NCBI RefSeq assembly: GCF_000024265.1
Contig: NC_013204.1
Span: 620,001 to 684,000 of the forward strand
Source: Eggerthella lenta DSM 2243
GTDB lineage: Bacteria > Actinomycetota > Coriobacteriia > Coriobacteriales > Eggerthellaceae
Direction of reading: 5' to 3'
DNA length: 64,000 bases
Shown here piece after piece: positions 43,588-52,353 of this stretch. The notes beneath the pieces are model-generated. The model made no database searches and had not been told where the DNA came from. It saw only the letters and a program-made list of their open reading frames with translations. A program made the translations under genes and the position numbers. The number at the start of each line of letters is the position of its first letter. Position 1 is the first letter of the stretch.

Positions 43588-46482
43588 ATGGGCGAACTGC
43601 TCATGACCCGACGTGCGTTTGCGAAGGTGATGGCCGTGACGGCTGCGGCCGCCGGTTTCACGGGGGCTCAGTCGGCGTTGGCGGATACCGAGCCGGCTGC
43701 CTCGTCGGGCGAAGTCAAGCGCATACGCTCGGCCTGTCGCGGATGCGGCAAGATGGAGTGCGGCGTTTGGGTGACCGTTCAGGATGGGCGGGTTGTCAAA
43801 ACGGAGGGCGATGAAAGCGCTTTCCAGTCGGCGGGAAACCATTGCGCGAAAGGGCAGGCGTCCTTGCAGGCGGCGTATCATCCCGACCGTCTCATGTACC
43901 CGCTCAAGCGCACGAATCCCAAAGGGCAAGAGCCCGGTTGGGTGCGCATCAGCTGGGATGAGGCGTATCGATCCACCGTCGAGGCAATCCATAAGAACCA
44001 GGAAAAGTACGGCAACGAGACGTGCTTCTTCATGGGCGGCACGTCGCGTATCTGGGCCATGGGCCCTTATGGCGCGCTGAAGCAGTGCTTCGGGTCGCCG
44101 AACGGCATACAGGCCAACGAGATATGCAAAGGCCCGCGCTTCTACGCTACGAAGCTGAACGATTCGAACGCCTACAGCTGGATGGAAGTGGTGGGGCGTC
44201 CGCGCGTGTACGTGCAATGGGGCGGCGCGTCGGAGCTGTCCAATTACGACGATAGCTGTCGCACCACGGTCGACGTGGCGACGCGCGCCGACAAGCACAT
44301 CCTGGTCGATCCGCGCCAGACGAACTTGGGGAAAGAGGCGGATATCTGGGTGAACCTTCGTCCCGGAACCGATGGGGCAGTGGCGAACTGCTGGGCCAAC
44401 GTGATCATCGAGAACGAGCTGTACGACGATTTGTACGTACGGAAGTGGATGAACGCTCCCATGTTGGTGGTGGAAGATGAGAGCTTCGAGCCAACCCCTT
44501 CCTCGTCGAGCGCGCAGACGGCCAAGGTGCGTACGCGCCTTCTCAAAGAGTCCGACCTCGTCGAGGGCGGGGCGGATACCCGCTTCATGGTGCTCAACGA
44601 GATCACAAACGAGCTGAGCTGGTACGATGCCGGCGGCGACAACCCCGGCTGGGAGGGCGAGGACTGGGTTCCCGCAACCGAGGGCAAAGAAGCTCATCAG
44701 CCGGGATTGGATCTGACGGGTCAGACGCAGGGCTTCGTGCTTGACTACGTACCGTTTCCCGACGGGCTGCTTCCCGCGCTGCATACCCCCGAAGGCGGCT
44801 TCGAGGTGGAGTTGAAAGACGGCTCCAGCGTGCACGTGCGCACGGTGTGGGAGCGCTATATCGAGTTCTTGGAAGACTACACTCCCGAAAAGGTGTCGGA
44901 GATATCGGGCGTTGACGTCGAAGTGCTAAAAGAGGCGGCCATCACGTACGCAACGCGCGTCGACCCTTCGACCGGGTACGGCAATGGCGGAATCCAGTAC
45001 ATGCTGGCGTTGGAACACGCGTGCAATTCGACGCAGAACAACCGTGCCTGCGACCTGCTGGCGGGCATAACGGGCAACATGGACACTCCGGGCGGCATGC
45101 GCGGCTCGACTCCCGGTTGGCCCGTCTACGACCTCGGCATGTGCGTGCCCGACTCCGGCAAAACCACCGAGTACACCATCGAGAAGATTTTGGGCAAAGA
45201 GCGTTTTCCGATGATCGGCTCGGACTGCAACCCCAGCTGGGCGGATGCGACGTCGGTGTACGACGCTATCGAGAGCGGCGAGCCTTATAACGTGACGTGC
45301 GGCATCGGGCAAACGGGCGACTTCATGAACCAGTCGAACTCCCTCTTTGCCGCGGAGCAGCTTCAGAAGCTCGACTTCTGGTGCTCGATCGATCTGTGGC
45401 ACACCCCGTGCGTGGATATGATGGCCGATATCGCAATGCCCGCCGCTCATTGGCTGGAGCTCGATTGCATTCGCAAAAGCCAGGGCTCGTCGGGTGCGTT
45501 CGGCGCTACGGTGAAAGCGGTGGAGCCTCCCGGAGAAGCGAAGAACGATCTGGAGATCGTGGTTGGCCTGTATAAGGCCGCCGGGGTCCCGTACTTCGAC
45601 GAGGAGTATCACGGTGCGGCGTGGCTCGAGGGGGATGAAGCCGTGGACGCGTGCAACAACGTTGCGCTCAAAAGCTTCCGCATTCCCGATTGGAATGACT
45701 ACAAGAAGGAATTCCAAGAGAAGGGCTGGTTCGATTCCAAGGTGGAGAAGCCCGACGATTGGGGCGTCTACCGGCGCTATCAAACCGGAAACGGCCACAT
45801 CAACGGAGGGTTCCCGCCCAATCCGAACCAGCATCAAGGCTGGAACACGACCACGCACAAGCAGGAGATCTGGTCGACGGTGCTGGAATCATGGTTGCCC
45901 GGCGAGGGCGAGGAGTTCCCGAAATTCGTGGAGGCTCCGCATGGCCCCGTCGCCGACCCCGATTTGTTCACGGACGACAACTCGTTCTTGATGACCACCG
46001 GGCGTCGTCAAGGAACCTACTTCCATTCCGAGCACCGGCAGCTGCCATGGTGCCGCGAGCTGTGGCCCGTTCCTCGGCTTGAGATGAATCCCGTTGACGC
46101 CGAGCGACTTGGTCTCGAGCAGGGGGATTGGGTATGGATCGAAACCGATCAGCACAAGATTCGCGAAGTGGTCGATCTGTACTACGGCATCGCCCCGGGT
46201 GTGGTGAACGCCGAGCACCAATGGTGGTACCCCGAGCTCAATCAGCCCGATCACGGGTTCAAATTGTCCGGCGTGAACTGTTTGATCGATCGCCATGCCC
46301 AAGATCGCATCATCGGGTCGTCGAACCTGCGTGCTTACGGTGTGAAGGTGTACAAGGCCACGCCCGAGAATTCGCCGTTCGGCAACCCCGTGCCGTGCGG
46401 AGACGACGGGACGCCCATCATCCACACCTGCGACGATCCGCGCCTGAAGGAATGGCAACCGTTGTACGAGGGGAGGGAGTGA
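43588..46482 (+). CDS. C5: Tat-exported molybdopterin oxidoreductase, catechol-dehydroxylase type
   Basis: 964 residues. Tat signal MTRRAFAKVM, 4Fe-4S cysteines C50, C53, C58 and C86, likely metal ligand C180 in NEICKGPRFY. It lacks the doubled cysteine before the first motif (RSACRGCGK, against RSCCRGCGK in C1 and C4). It shares STGYGNGGIQYMLALEHACN with C3. ATG 43588 follows AGGAGGAGG; the upstream ATG 43573 overlaps this site. The HSEHRQLPWCRELWP block is present but preceded by RRQGTYF instead of RRIPVYF. Substrate unknown; probably a reductive dehydroxylase. Confidence 0.9.
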   Translation: MGELLMTRRAFAKVMAVTAAAAGFTGAQSALADTEPAASSGEVKRIRSACRGCGKMECGVWVTVQDGRVVKTEGDESAFQSAGNHCAKGQASLQAAYHPDRLMYPLKRTNPKGQEPGWVRISWDEAYRSTVEAIHKNQEKYGNETCFFMGGTSRIWAMGPYGALKQCFGSPNGIQANEICKGPRFYATKLNDSNAYSWMEVVGRPRVYVQWGGASELSNYDDSCRTTVDVATRADKHILVDPRQTNLGKEADIWVNLRPGTDGAVANCWANVIIENELYDDLYVRKWMNAPMLVVEDESFEPTPSSSSAQTAKVRTRLLKESDLVEGGADTRFMVLNEITNELSWYDAGGDNPGWEGEDWVPATEGKEAHQPGLDLTGQTQGFVLDYVPFPDGLLPALHTPEGGFEVELKDGSSVHVRTVWERYIEFLEDYTPEKVSEISGVDVEVLKEAAITYATRVDPSTGYGNGGIQYMLALEHACNSTQNNRACDLLAGITGNMDTPGGMRGSTPGWPVYDLGMCVPDSGKTTEYTIEKILGKERFPMIGSDCNPSWADATSVYDAIESGEPYNVTCGIGQTGDFMNQSNSLFAAEQLQKLDFWCSIDLWHTPCVDMMADIAMPAAHWLELDCIRKSQGSSGAFGATVKAVEPPGEAKNDLEIVVGLYKAAGVPYFDEEYHGAAWLEGDEAVDACNNVALKSFRIPDWNDYKKEFQEKGWFDSKVEKPDDWGVYRRYQTGNGHINGGFPPNPNQHQGWNTTTHKQEIWSTVLESWLPGEGEEFPKFVEAPHGPVADPDLFTDDNSFLMTTGRRQGTYFHSEHRQLPWCRELWPVPRLEMNPVDAERLGLEQGDWVWIETDQHKIREVVDLYYGIAPGVVNAEHQWWYPELNQPDHGFKLSGVNCLIDRHAQDRIIGSSNLRAYGVKVYKATPENSPFGNPVPCGDDGTPIIHTCDDPRLKEWQPLYEGRE

Positions 46483-46485
46483 CCT

Positions 46486-47169
46486 ATGGCTCGTTATGCG
46501 ATTCTGACCGATCTCAACAAATGCGTCGGCTGCCTTGCGTGCTCGATAGCGTGCAAGGTGGTGAACAGCGTGCCGGTGGGGTCGTATTGGAACAAGGTCT
46601 TGCGCATCGGACCGAACCCGCGCACCAAGGGCGGCCAATGGCCCGACGTGTACACCTATTTCCTCACCGTGCAGTGCCAACACTGCGAGAATCCCGAGTG
46701 CGTGAAGGTGTGCCCGACCGGCGCCTCTCACAAGCTGGAGGACGGCACCGTGCAGATCGACAAGTCGAAGTGCATCGGCTGCCAGTTCTGCGCGATGTCG
46801 TGCCCGTACAGCGTTCGCTACTTGAACGAGGAGGAGGGCGTCGTGGAGAAGTGCACGCTGTGCGAGCAGAAGATCGCCCAGGGCGAGCTGCCGCAATGCG
46901 TGAGCGAATGCGGCGGTCGCGCTCGGTTCTTCGGCGATTTGGACCAGGGGCTCGAGAGCTTTGAGGCGCCGGGGTGCGATCTGCAGGACCCGTCGTACGA
47001 TGCGCAGGCGAAGGCCAGGATGAAGTGGGGCGATTTGATAGGCGACTCATGCGACTATCCGGTGAAGCCTTACGACGAGAACGAAGTGTACCACCTTCCC
47101 GACGTGGGCAACGCCCCCAGCTTCGTCTACATCCTGCGAAACGAGAAGTGGCAAGGAGGCGGTGAATGA
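46486..47169 (+). CDS. C5: four-cluster ferredoxin subunit (DmsB-like)
   Basis: 227 residues with motifs CVGCLACSIAC, CQHCENPECVKVCP, CIGCQFCAMSCP and CTLC-x11-CVSEC. It starts MARYAILTDL where the others start MTQYAI. The C-terminus is the longest of the five. It lies 3 bp after the catalytic gene and overlaps the anchor by 4 bp. Confidence 0.92.
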   Translation: MARYAILTDLNKCVGCLACSIACKVVNSVPVGSYWNKVLRIGPNPRTKGGQWPDVYTYFLTVQCQHCENPECVKVCPTGASHKLEDGTVQIDKSKCIGCQFCAMSCPYSVRYLNEEEGVVEKCTLCEQKIAQGELPQCVSECGGRARFFGDLDQGLESFEAPGCDLQDPSYDAQAKARMKWGDLIGDSCDYPVKPYDENEVYHLPDVGNAPSFVYILRNEKWQGGGE

Positions 47170-48068
47170 TGGAACTCCAATGGCCTTTGATTTTGTTCAC
47201 CACGCTGGTGGCGTGGAGCGCGGGGCTGTTCGGGACGCAGGCTCTGATGGCGGTGTTCGGCGTCGGGAAGAAGGCGCAGGTCCCGGCTTGGGTTGCGTCG
47301 GCGGTGCTGCTCGCGGCCGGCGGGATCGCGGTGTTCTTCCACCTGGAGCACTGGGAGCGGATCTTCAACGGGTTCGGGCACCTGACGAGCGGGATCACGC
47401 AGGAATTGATCGCGATCGTGGTGCTGGCGGTCGTCGCGGTCGCGTATCTCGTGCTCATGCGCAAGTCCGACGACGGCGCGAGCGTGCCGAAGTGGCTGGC
47501 CTGGGTCGCCGTCGCCTTGTCGGTGGTGCTCGTGGCCGTCATGGCGCACTCGTACACGATGGCCGCGAGGCCGGCGTGGGACTCGGTGCTCTGGATCCTC
47601 TACGTCCTCGGCAACGCCTGCGTCCTGGGCCCCGCGACTTTCCTCCTGGTCTTGGCTGCAGGGGGACCCGGGGACCAGCCCGCCGATCGCGCAGCCGACG
47701 CCGGGGCCCCCGCAGGTAGGACGGCCCTCGCCGGCGCCGCCCTCAACGCCCTCGCGGCCCTCGCCTTCGCGATCTTCCTCCAGCTCTCCGCCGGCTCCTT
47801 CGCCGACGTCGGCCTCTACTTCGACCCGACGCACCCGACGAAGGCCATGGCCGACGCCGCCGCGACGGTCGCCTCCCAGGCCCCGCTGCTATGGCTCGGC
47901 GCCGTGGCCGTCGGCGCGTTCGTGCCGCTGGCCGCCGCGTTCATGGGCAGGCGCACGGGGAGCTGGAAGCTCTGGGCCCCGGCCGCCATAATCGCCGCCC
48001 TCGTCGGCGCCGTCTGCATGCGCGTGGCCTTCTACAACCTGGGGCTCAGCGTGTTCATGTTCTACTAG
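47166..48068 (+). CDS. C5: DmsC/NrfD-like membrane anchor subunit
   Basis: 300 residues, identical to the C4 anchor except for one residue, and nearly identical at DNA level including the stop and about 60 bp beyond. Probable menaquinol-oxidising membrane subunit. From the stop onward the DNA instead follows the C1 copy, including both parS-like sites, so the region is a patchwork of C4-like and C1-like sequence. Confidence 0.9.
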   Translation: MMELQWPLILFTTLVAWSAGLFGTQALMAVFGVGKKAQVPAWVASAVLLAAGGIAVFFHLEHWERIFNGFGHLTSGITQELIAIVVLAVVAVAYLVLMRKSDDGASVPKWLAWVAVALSVVLVAVMAHSYTMAARPAWDSVLWILYVLGNACVLGPATFLLVLAAGGPGDQPADRAADAGAPAGRTALAGAALNALAALAFAIFLQLSAGSFADVGLYFDPTHPTKAMADAAATVASQAPLLWLGAVAVGAFVPLAAAFMGRRTGSWKLWAPAAIIAALVGAVCMRVAFYNLGLSVFMFY

Positions 48069-48180
48069 CGCGTCCCCGGGTCGCGCCTGCGGGGGCGCCG
48101 CCGACCAGGCGAGCCCCTCCGCAGGCGCAAGAGGGGGGGAGCCCCCCCGCCCCTCCTCGCCCGTGCGCGGCAACGCAGAA

Positions 48181-48196
48181 TGTTTCACGTGAAACA
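48181..48196. other. parS-like ParB-binding site, copy 4
   Basis: Exact TGTTTCACGTGAAACA, the first of a pair spaced 35 bp apart as after C1. Confidence 0.75.
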
Positions 48197-48215
48197 TCGG
48201 CAACAAAAGAACGAA

Positions 48216-48231
48216 TGTTTCACGTGAAACA
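48216..48231. other. parS-like ParB-binding site, copy 5
   Basis: Exact TGTTTCACGTGAAACA, the second of the pair after C5. Confidence 0.75.
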
Positions 48232-48241
48232 TCCCAATTTC

Positions 48242-48314
48242 CCGGCCCTCCTCGAGCGCGATTCGTCTCCCCACACCCCCTTGCAAACGACGGATCGCCC
48301 TCGAGGAGGGCCGG
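48242..48314. repeat. Hairpin element with conserved CCCCCTTGCAAA loop, copy 5
   Basis: The arms 48242-48267 and 48289-48314 form a 26-bp stem with few mismatches around TCCCCACACCCCCTTGCAAA. Confidence 0.65.
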
Positions 48315-48345
48315 GGCCGGGCTCCCGAGCGGGTTCCGGCGCCTC

Positions 48346-48513
48346 TTCTGCGACTTTTTCGACTTCGTGGCAAGCGGGCTCCCGAAGCCGGTTCTCCCAT
48401 CAGGCGTTTCGCAAGCGCGAGAAAGCGCGCCGGCGGAAGCCGGCGGCCACGTGCGGGAGAAACCCCTGGTCGGCTTTCTCCCCGCTTGCCACGAAGTCGA
48501 AAAAGTTGCAGAA
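48346..48513. repeat. 33-bp inverted repeat around 102 bp
   Basis: The arms 48346-48378 and 48481-48513 are complementary at 32 of 33 positions (left arm begins TTCTGCGACTTTTTCGACTT). Most of the left arm also occurs at 20683-20713 after C1. The length (168 bp) is close to the 162-bp inverted repeat after C1. Confidence 0.6.
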
Positions 48514-48593
48514 AGCAGACCAAACCTTGCAACGAGTCGCCCGCCGTCCTCATGAGCGTCCTCATGAGCGACAGGCCTCAATTCCGGCAGAAC

Positions 48594-50060
48594 CTATCCC
48601 TCCACGCCGCTTTCTCGCTCTAGCAGGTCGATCAGCTCTTGTTGGGAGTGGACGTCGGTTTTGCGGTAGATGCTCTTCACGTGGCTCTTCACCGTCTCGT
48701 CGCCGATGACCAGCTCCTCGCGGATGTAGGCGCGGTTGCGCCCCTTCGCCAGCAGGAAGAACACCTCGATCTCGCGCGGCGACAAGCGGCAGCTGCGCGC
48801 CAGGCGCGTGCCCGCCTTCTCGAGGTCGGACGTGGCGTCGGCCTCCTCCATCGGTTTCACGAACCCCCAGCCCGTGTTCGCCGACCCGCTCCCCATCGCG
48901 AACAGCGCGATGATGAGGATCACGAACACGATGCCCGCCGACAGCATGGCCAGCCCGAGGTCGCCGTGCACCACGGTGAGCGCGAGGGCGGCCGCGACCG
49001 AGCCCACGAACTGCCCCAGCTGGATGCACAGCAGGCCCCAGCCCACCACCCAGCCGGTCGGCACGCCGCCGCGCGAGGCCAGCACGGGCCACAGCGCCCA
49101 CAGCACGATGTAGAAGTACTGGTAGCCGAACTGGTGCACGGCGGTGCCGATGACGTTCCACGGCTCGTGCAGCGGCAGGAACAGGAACCCCGCCGCCATG
49201 AGCGGCAGCGCGATCTGGTACGTCAGGTGGTCGAAGTCCATCTTGTACACGCTCATCGTGACGAACACGGCCAGCGCGCCGCCTGCGATGGCGATGATGT
49301 TCAGCTGGTCGCGCACGCCGATCCAATCGTCGCCCACCGGGGCGATGAGCCCCTTCATGGCGCCGAACGACACGCCGAAGAACACGGCGATCACCATCAT
49401 GCGCACCGGCGGCTTCTCGCGCACGCGCACGTTGCGCATCGCGCGCGGCGGACGCGGCACGCTGCGCTTGAAGTGGACGAAGCATCCCATGCTGACGAGG
49501 GGGAGCAGCGCCACCACGAGCTGCGCCACGTCGATGGGGAGCAACCGCACGAGCAGGTACGCCACCGCGGCGATGAGCAGCGACACCACGCTGTAGTTCA
49601 CGGTGCGCTGCGACCCCAGCGACGCCAGCAGCTCGGCCCACAGCACCACGACGATGCCGCTGCCCACGCCGGTCAGCAACGATCCGGCCAGATAGAGGGT
49701 CGATGCGCCGTCACCCGTCCCGGCAAGCGCGGGGTGGGAGATGGCGACGGTGCCCAGCGCGGTGAGCACGGCGGCCAGCGGAGGAAGGCCCTTCACGTCG
49801 GACAACGGGTTGCGCAGGTAGGAGAGCGGCAGCAAAAACGCGATGGTCACCACGTTCGCCAGCAGCGACGTCACCCACAGCGGCTCGAGCGCGATCCCCG
49901 CAAGCCCCGTCGCCGCGCCCGCACCGACCGACGAGCCGAGCAGCGTTCCCTCGCCGTAGAACAGCGAGCTCCAGAACACGCACCAGATCCAGGTCCAATG
50001 GGCCGCGAACCCCAACAGGTCGGGCGTGCGCCACAGCTCCTTGCGCAACGATGGTGTCAT
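48594..50060 (-). CDS. Membrane-bound LuxR-family regulator, divergent from flavoprotein 50332
   Basis: 488 residues with ten to twelve hydrophobic segments and a C-terminal LuxR helix-turn-helix (LSPREIEVFFLLAKGRNRAY, then ETVKSHVKSIYRKTDVHSQQ). ATG 50060 follows GGGGAGG at 5 bp; the upstream ATG 50078 lies before this site and is less likely. The divergent layout with a TCCCCC-N5-GGGGGA dyad in the shared region suggests that it controls the flavoprotein gene. Confidence 0.9.
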   Translation of the reverse strand: MTPSLRKELWRTPDLLGFAAHWTWIWCVFWSSLFYGEGTLLGSSVGAGAATGLAGIALEPLWVTSLLANVVTIAFLLPLSYLRNPLSDVKGLPPLAAVLTALGTVAISHPALAGTGDGASTLYLAGSLLTGVGSGIVVVLWAELLASLGSQRTVNYSVVSLLIAAVAYLLVRLLPIDVAQLVVALLPLVSMGCFVHFKRSVPRPPRAMRNVRVREKPPVRMMVIAVFFGVSFGAMKGLIAPVGDDWIGVRDQLNIIAIAGGALAVFVTMSVYKMDFDHLTYQIALPLMAAGFLFLPLHEPWNVIGTAVHQFGYQYFYIVLWALWPVLASRGGVPTGWVVGWGLLCIQLGQFVGSVAAALALTVVHGDLGLAMLSAGIVFVILIIALFAMGSGSANTGWGFVKPMEEADATSDLEKAGTRLARSCRLSPREIEVFFLLAKGRNRAYIREELVIGDETVKSHVKSIYRKTDVHSQQELIDLLERESGVEG

Positions 50061-50192
50061 CCGTTCCTCCCCTTGCATGCATCGAACGCCCGCAGTGCCC
50101 GCAGCGCGCGGATGGGCGAATCCGACAGCGATCCCCGCCAGAGATTATACGCGAGCGCATCACCCTTTGCCGCGCCGCCCGTGTGAAAAGCA

Positions 50193-50209
50193 TCCCCCAG
50201 GTAGGGGGA
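50193..50209. promoter_or_regulatory. 17-bp dyad TCCCCC-N5-GGGGGA upstream of flavoprotein 50332
   Basis: Perfect 6-base arms, 5-base spacer, 122 bp before the start codon. A weaker copy TCCCCC-N5-ACGGGA follows at 50232-50248. Its sequence is close to the dyad upstream of the flavoprotein at 60742. Confidence 0.6.
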
Positions 50210-50331
50210 AATCCGGGAGGGGAGGCGAAGTTCCCCCGGTCGACGGGATGATGACCTGCGAGGTCGGGCGTATGGTCGGCGCAACGCGGCAACAAGGGGC
50301 CGCGAGCAAGCAACGGAGGAGGGAATCACTC

Positions 50332-52155
50332 ATGGAGGAAGAGAAGAAGCAGGGCCTTTCGCGTCGAGCGTTCTTGGGTCTGGGCGGCACCGCGCTCGCG
50401 GGTGCGGCCGTCGCCGGGCTGGCGGGCTGCGCGCCGCAGGGTTCCGCCGACGCGGGCAAGGCCTCGACGGCGGGCGCGGCGGATGGCGCGACGGGCGGCA
50501 TGCCCGTGGCCGACAGCGGCGCTTCGGCCGGTCCCGACGTGGCCGGCATGCACAGCTGGGAGATCGCGCCCGAGGACATCCCCGCGGACAAGATCACGAA
50601 CACCGAGGACTGCGACGTGCTCGTCGTGGGCGCGGGCCTCGGCGGCTGCTGCGCCACCATCGCCGCGCTCGAGGAGGGCGCGAAGAAGGTCATCACCATC
50701 GACAAGAACCCCGAGACGGTGGTCGCGCGCGGCGTGCACATCGCCGGCTTCCACACGAAGGTGCAGCAGGGTCTCGTGGACCAGGGCCTCGTCGAGGAGC
50801 CCGACTACAACAACGTCGTGCGCCGCTGGATCAACTGGGCGCAGGGCCGCGTGAAGGAGCCGCTGCTGTGGGAGTTCGCGCACAAGAGCGGCGCATGCTT
50901 CGACTGGCTGTACGACCTGGCCACCAAGAAGGGACTCGAGGCGCTGCTGTGGGACGGCTACTACAAGGGTCCCGACTACACCGAGTACCCGGTCACGCAC
51001 ATCTTCTACCAGGCCGACAAGTACGAGGAAACCATCAACTTCACCTTTTACCAGGGCTCGGGCGTGGGCGACGTGTACGGCAACGCGGTGCTCGTGCCGG
51101 CGCTGTACGACACCATCGAGGAGCTGGGCGGCGAGATCCGCTGGGAGACGAAGAGCGAGCGCCTCGTCCGCGACGGCGACGGCCCGGTGACCGGCGCCAT
51201 CGTGGCCACCGGCAAGAACGAGTACACGCAGATCAACGCGAAGTCGGTCATCATCGCCTCGGGCGACTACGCCGCCGACGACGAGATGTTCCAGTACTAC
51301 TCGCCCATGACCGCCTACGCTATGGACGGCCGCTTCTACAATCCGCCCGACGTCGACACCGGCGACATGCACAAGCAGGCCCTGTGGGCCGGCGCGGCCA
51401 TGCAGAAGTCCGAGCCGCATTCGGCCGTCATGCACCTCGACTTCGGCGCGGCAAGCTACGGCTTCCTGCACGTGAACTGGGACGGCAAGCGCTTCAAGAA
51501 CGAGGACGTGAACACCCAGTCGAAGAGCGTGACGAAGGCGCTGCAGACGCAGAAGGACGCCTGGACCATCTACGACTCCCATGGCCTCGAGCAGGTGAAG
51601 GCCCAGATGGACGCCGGCCTCGGCGGCGGTTTGCAGTGGGGTCAGCTCACGCAGCCCGTGGGCGGCGAGTACAACCTGGAGGCGCAGCAGATCGTCCTCG
51701 AGGGCGAGGTCGAGAGCGGCCAGACGCTGAAGGCCGATTCGCTGAAGCAGCTCGCCGAGAAGATGGGCGTGCCGCCCGAGAACCTCGAGGCCACGGTCGC
51801 CCGCTACAACGAGCTGTGCGATCTGGGCAAGGACCTCGACTACGGCAAGCGCCCCGAGGTCATGGGCAAGGTGCAGGATCCGCCGTTCTACGCCGGCAAG
51901 CTGGTGGCCAGCCTGCTCACCATGTGCGGCGGCCTGCGCACGAACACCGACTGCCAGGTGCTCGACGCCGAGGATCAGCCGATCGAGGGCCTGTACGTGT
52001 GCGGCTCGGCCGCCGGCGAGTTCTTCGGCGCGGGCGACTATCCCACCTACGTGCCGGGTATCGGCCACGGCCGCTGCGTGACCTTCGGCCGCATCGCCGG
52101 CATCAACGCCGCCGGCGGCGACGCCGAGTCGAAGATCCCCAGCCTCGACATCTAA
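50332..52155 (+). CDS. Tat-exported FAD-dependent reductase
   Basis: 607 residues. Tat motif LSRRAFLGLGG and lipobox-like GLAGC, then a 60-residue Ala/Gly/Asp-rich linker and an FAD domain starting DVLVVGAGLGGCC. No FMN domain. Where the fumarate reductases have the catalytic NRLG block near the C-terminus, this protein has FGAGDYPTYVPGIGHGRCVT, so the substrate chemistry is probably different. Exported lipoprotein; it would need an external electron donor such as a multihaem cytochrome, which is not next to it. ATG 50332 follows GGAGGAGGG. A perfect terminator follows at 52205. Confidence 0.9.
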   Translation: MEEEKKQGLSRRAFLGLGGTALAGAAVAGLAGCAPQGSADAGKASTAGAADGATGGMPVADSGASAGPDVAGMHSWEIAPEDIPADKITNTEDCDVLVVGAGLGGCCATIAALEEGAKKVITIDKNPETVVARGVHIAGFHTKVQQGLVDQGLVEEPDYNNVVRRWINWAQGRVKEPLLWEFAHKSGACFDWLYDLATKKGLEALLWDGYYKGPDYTEYPVTHIFYQADKYEETINFTFYQGSGVGDVYGNAVLVPALYDTIEELGGEIRWETKSERLVRDGDGPVTGAIVATGKNEYTQINAKSVIIASGDYAADDEMFQYYSPMTAYAMDGRFYNPPDVDTGDMHKQALWAGAAMQKSEPHSAVMHLDFGAASYGFLHVNWDGKRFKNEDVNTQSKSVTKALQTQKDAWTIYDSHGLEQVKAQMDAGLGGGLQWGQLTQPVGGEYNLEAQQIVLEGEVESGQTLKADSLKQLAEKMGVPPENLEATVARYNELCDLGKDLDYGKRPEVMGKVQDPPFYAGKLVASLLTMCGGLRTNTDCQVLDAEDQPIEGLYVCGSAAGEFFGAGDYPTYVPGIGHGRCVTFGRIAGINAAGGDAESKIPSLDI

Positions 52156-52204
52156 GCCATCCCTCCCGGGTGCCGCTTCCCTGCGGCCCCGGGCCCCATC
52201 GACG

Positions 52205-52242
52205 AGCCGCCGCCCCCTCCCTCCCTGGGGCGGCGGCTTTTC
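52205..52242 (+). terminator. Rho-independent terminator after flavoprotein 50332
   Basis: AGCCGCCGCCCC (52205-52216) pairs with GGGGCGGCGGCT (52227-52238), followed by TTTT. Confidence 0.85.
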
Positions 52243-52353
52243 CGCGCGCAAGGGGGGCACCCTCTTTGCCCCCCCCCTCCCCGCGTTTTCCGCCGCCTCG
52301 GTCGCGATCGGCTATAATGCCTGCTAAGGGTTCCAGCAGAACGGGGAAGACGT

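Larger units (their letters stand above)
48069..48593. other. 525-bp gap after operon C5: hairpins, parS pair and a 33-bp inverted repeat
   Basis: There is no gene. The first 245 bp are nearly the same as the sequence after C1. The rest is dominated by an inverted repeat (48346-48513). The convergent LuxR gene begins at 48594. Confidence 0.6.

Noticed and set aside
20383-48593. CRISPR array or tandem repeats in the 3' regions
   Set aside because: The repeats are few, differ in spacing, and are hairpins or palindromes, not a regular repeat-spacer array.
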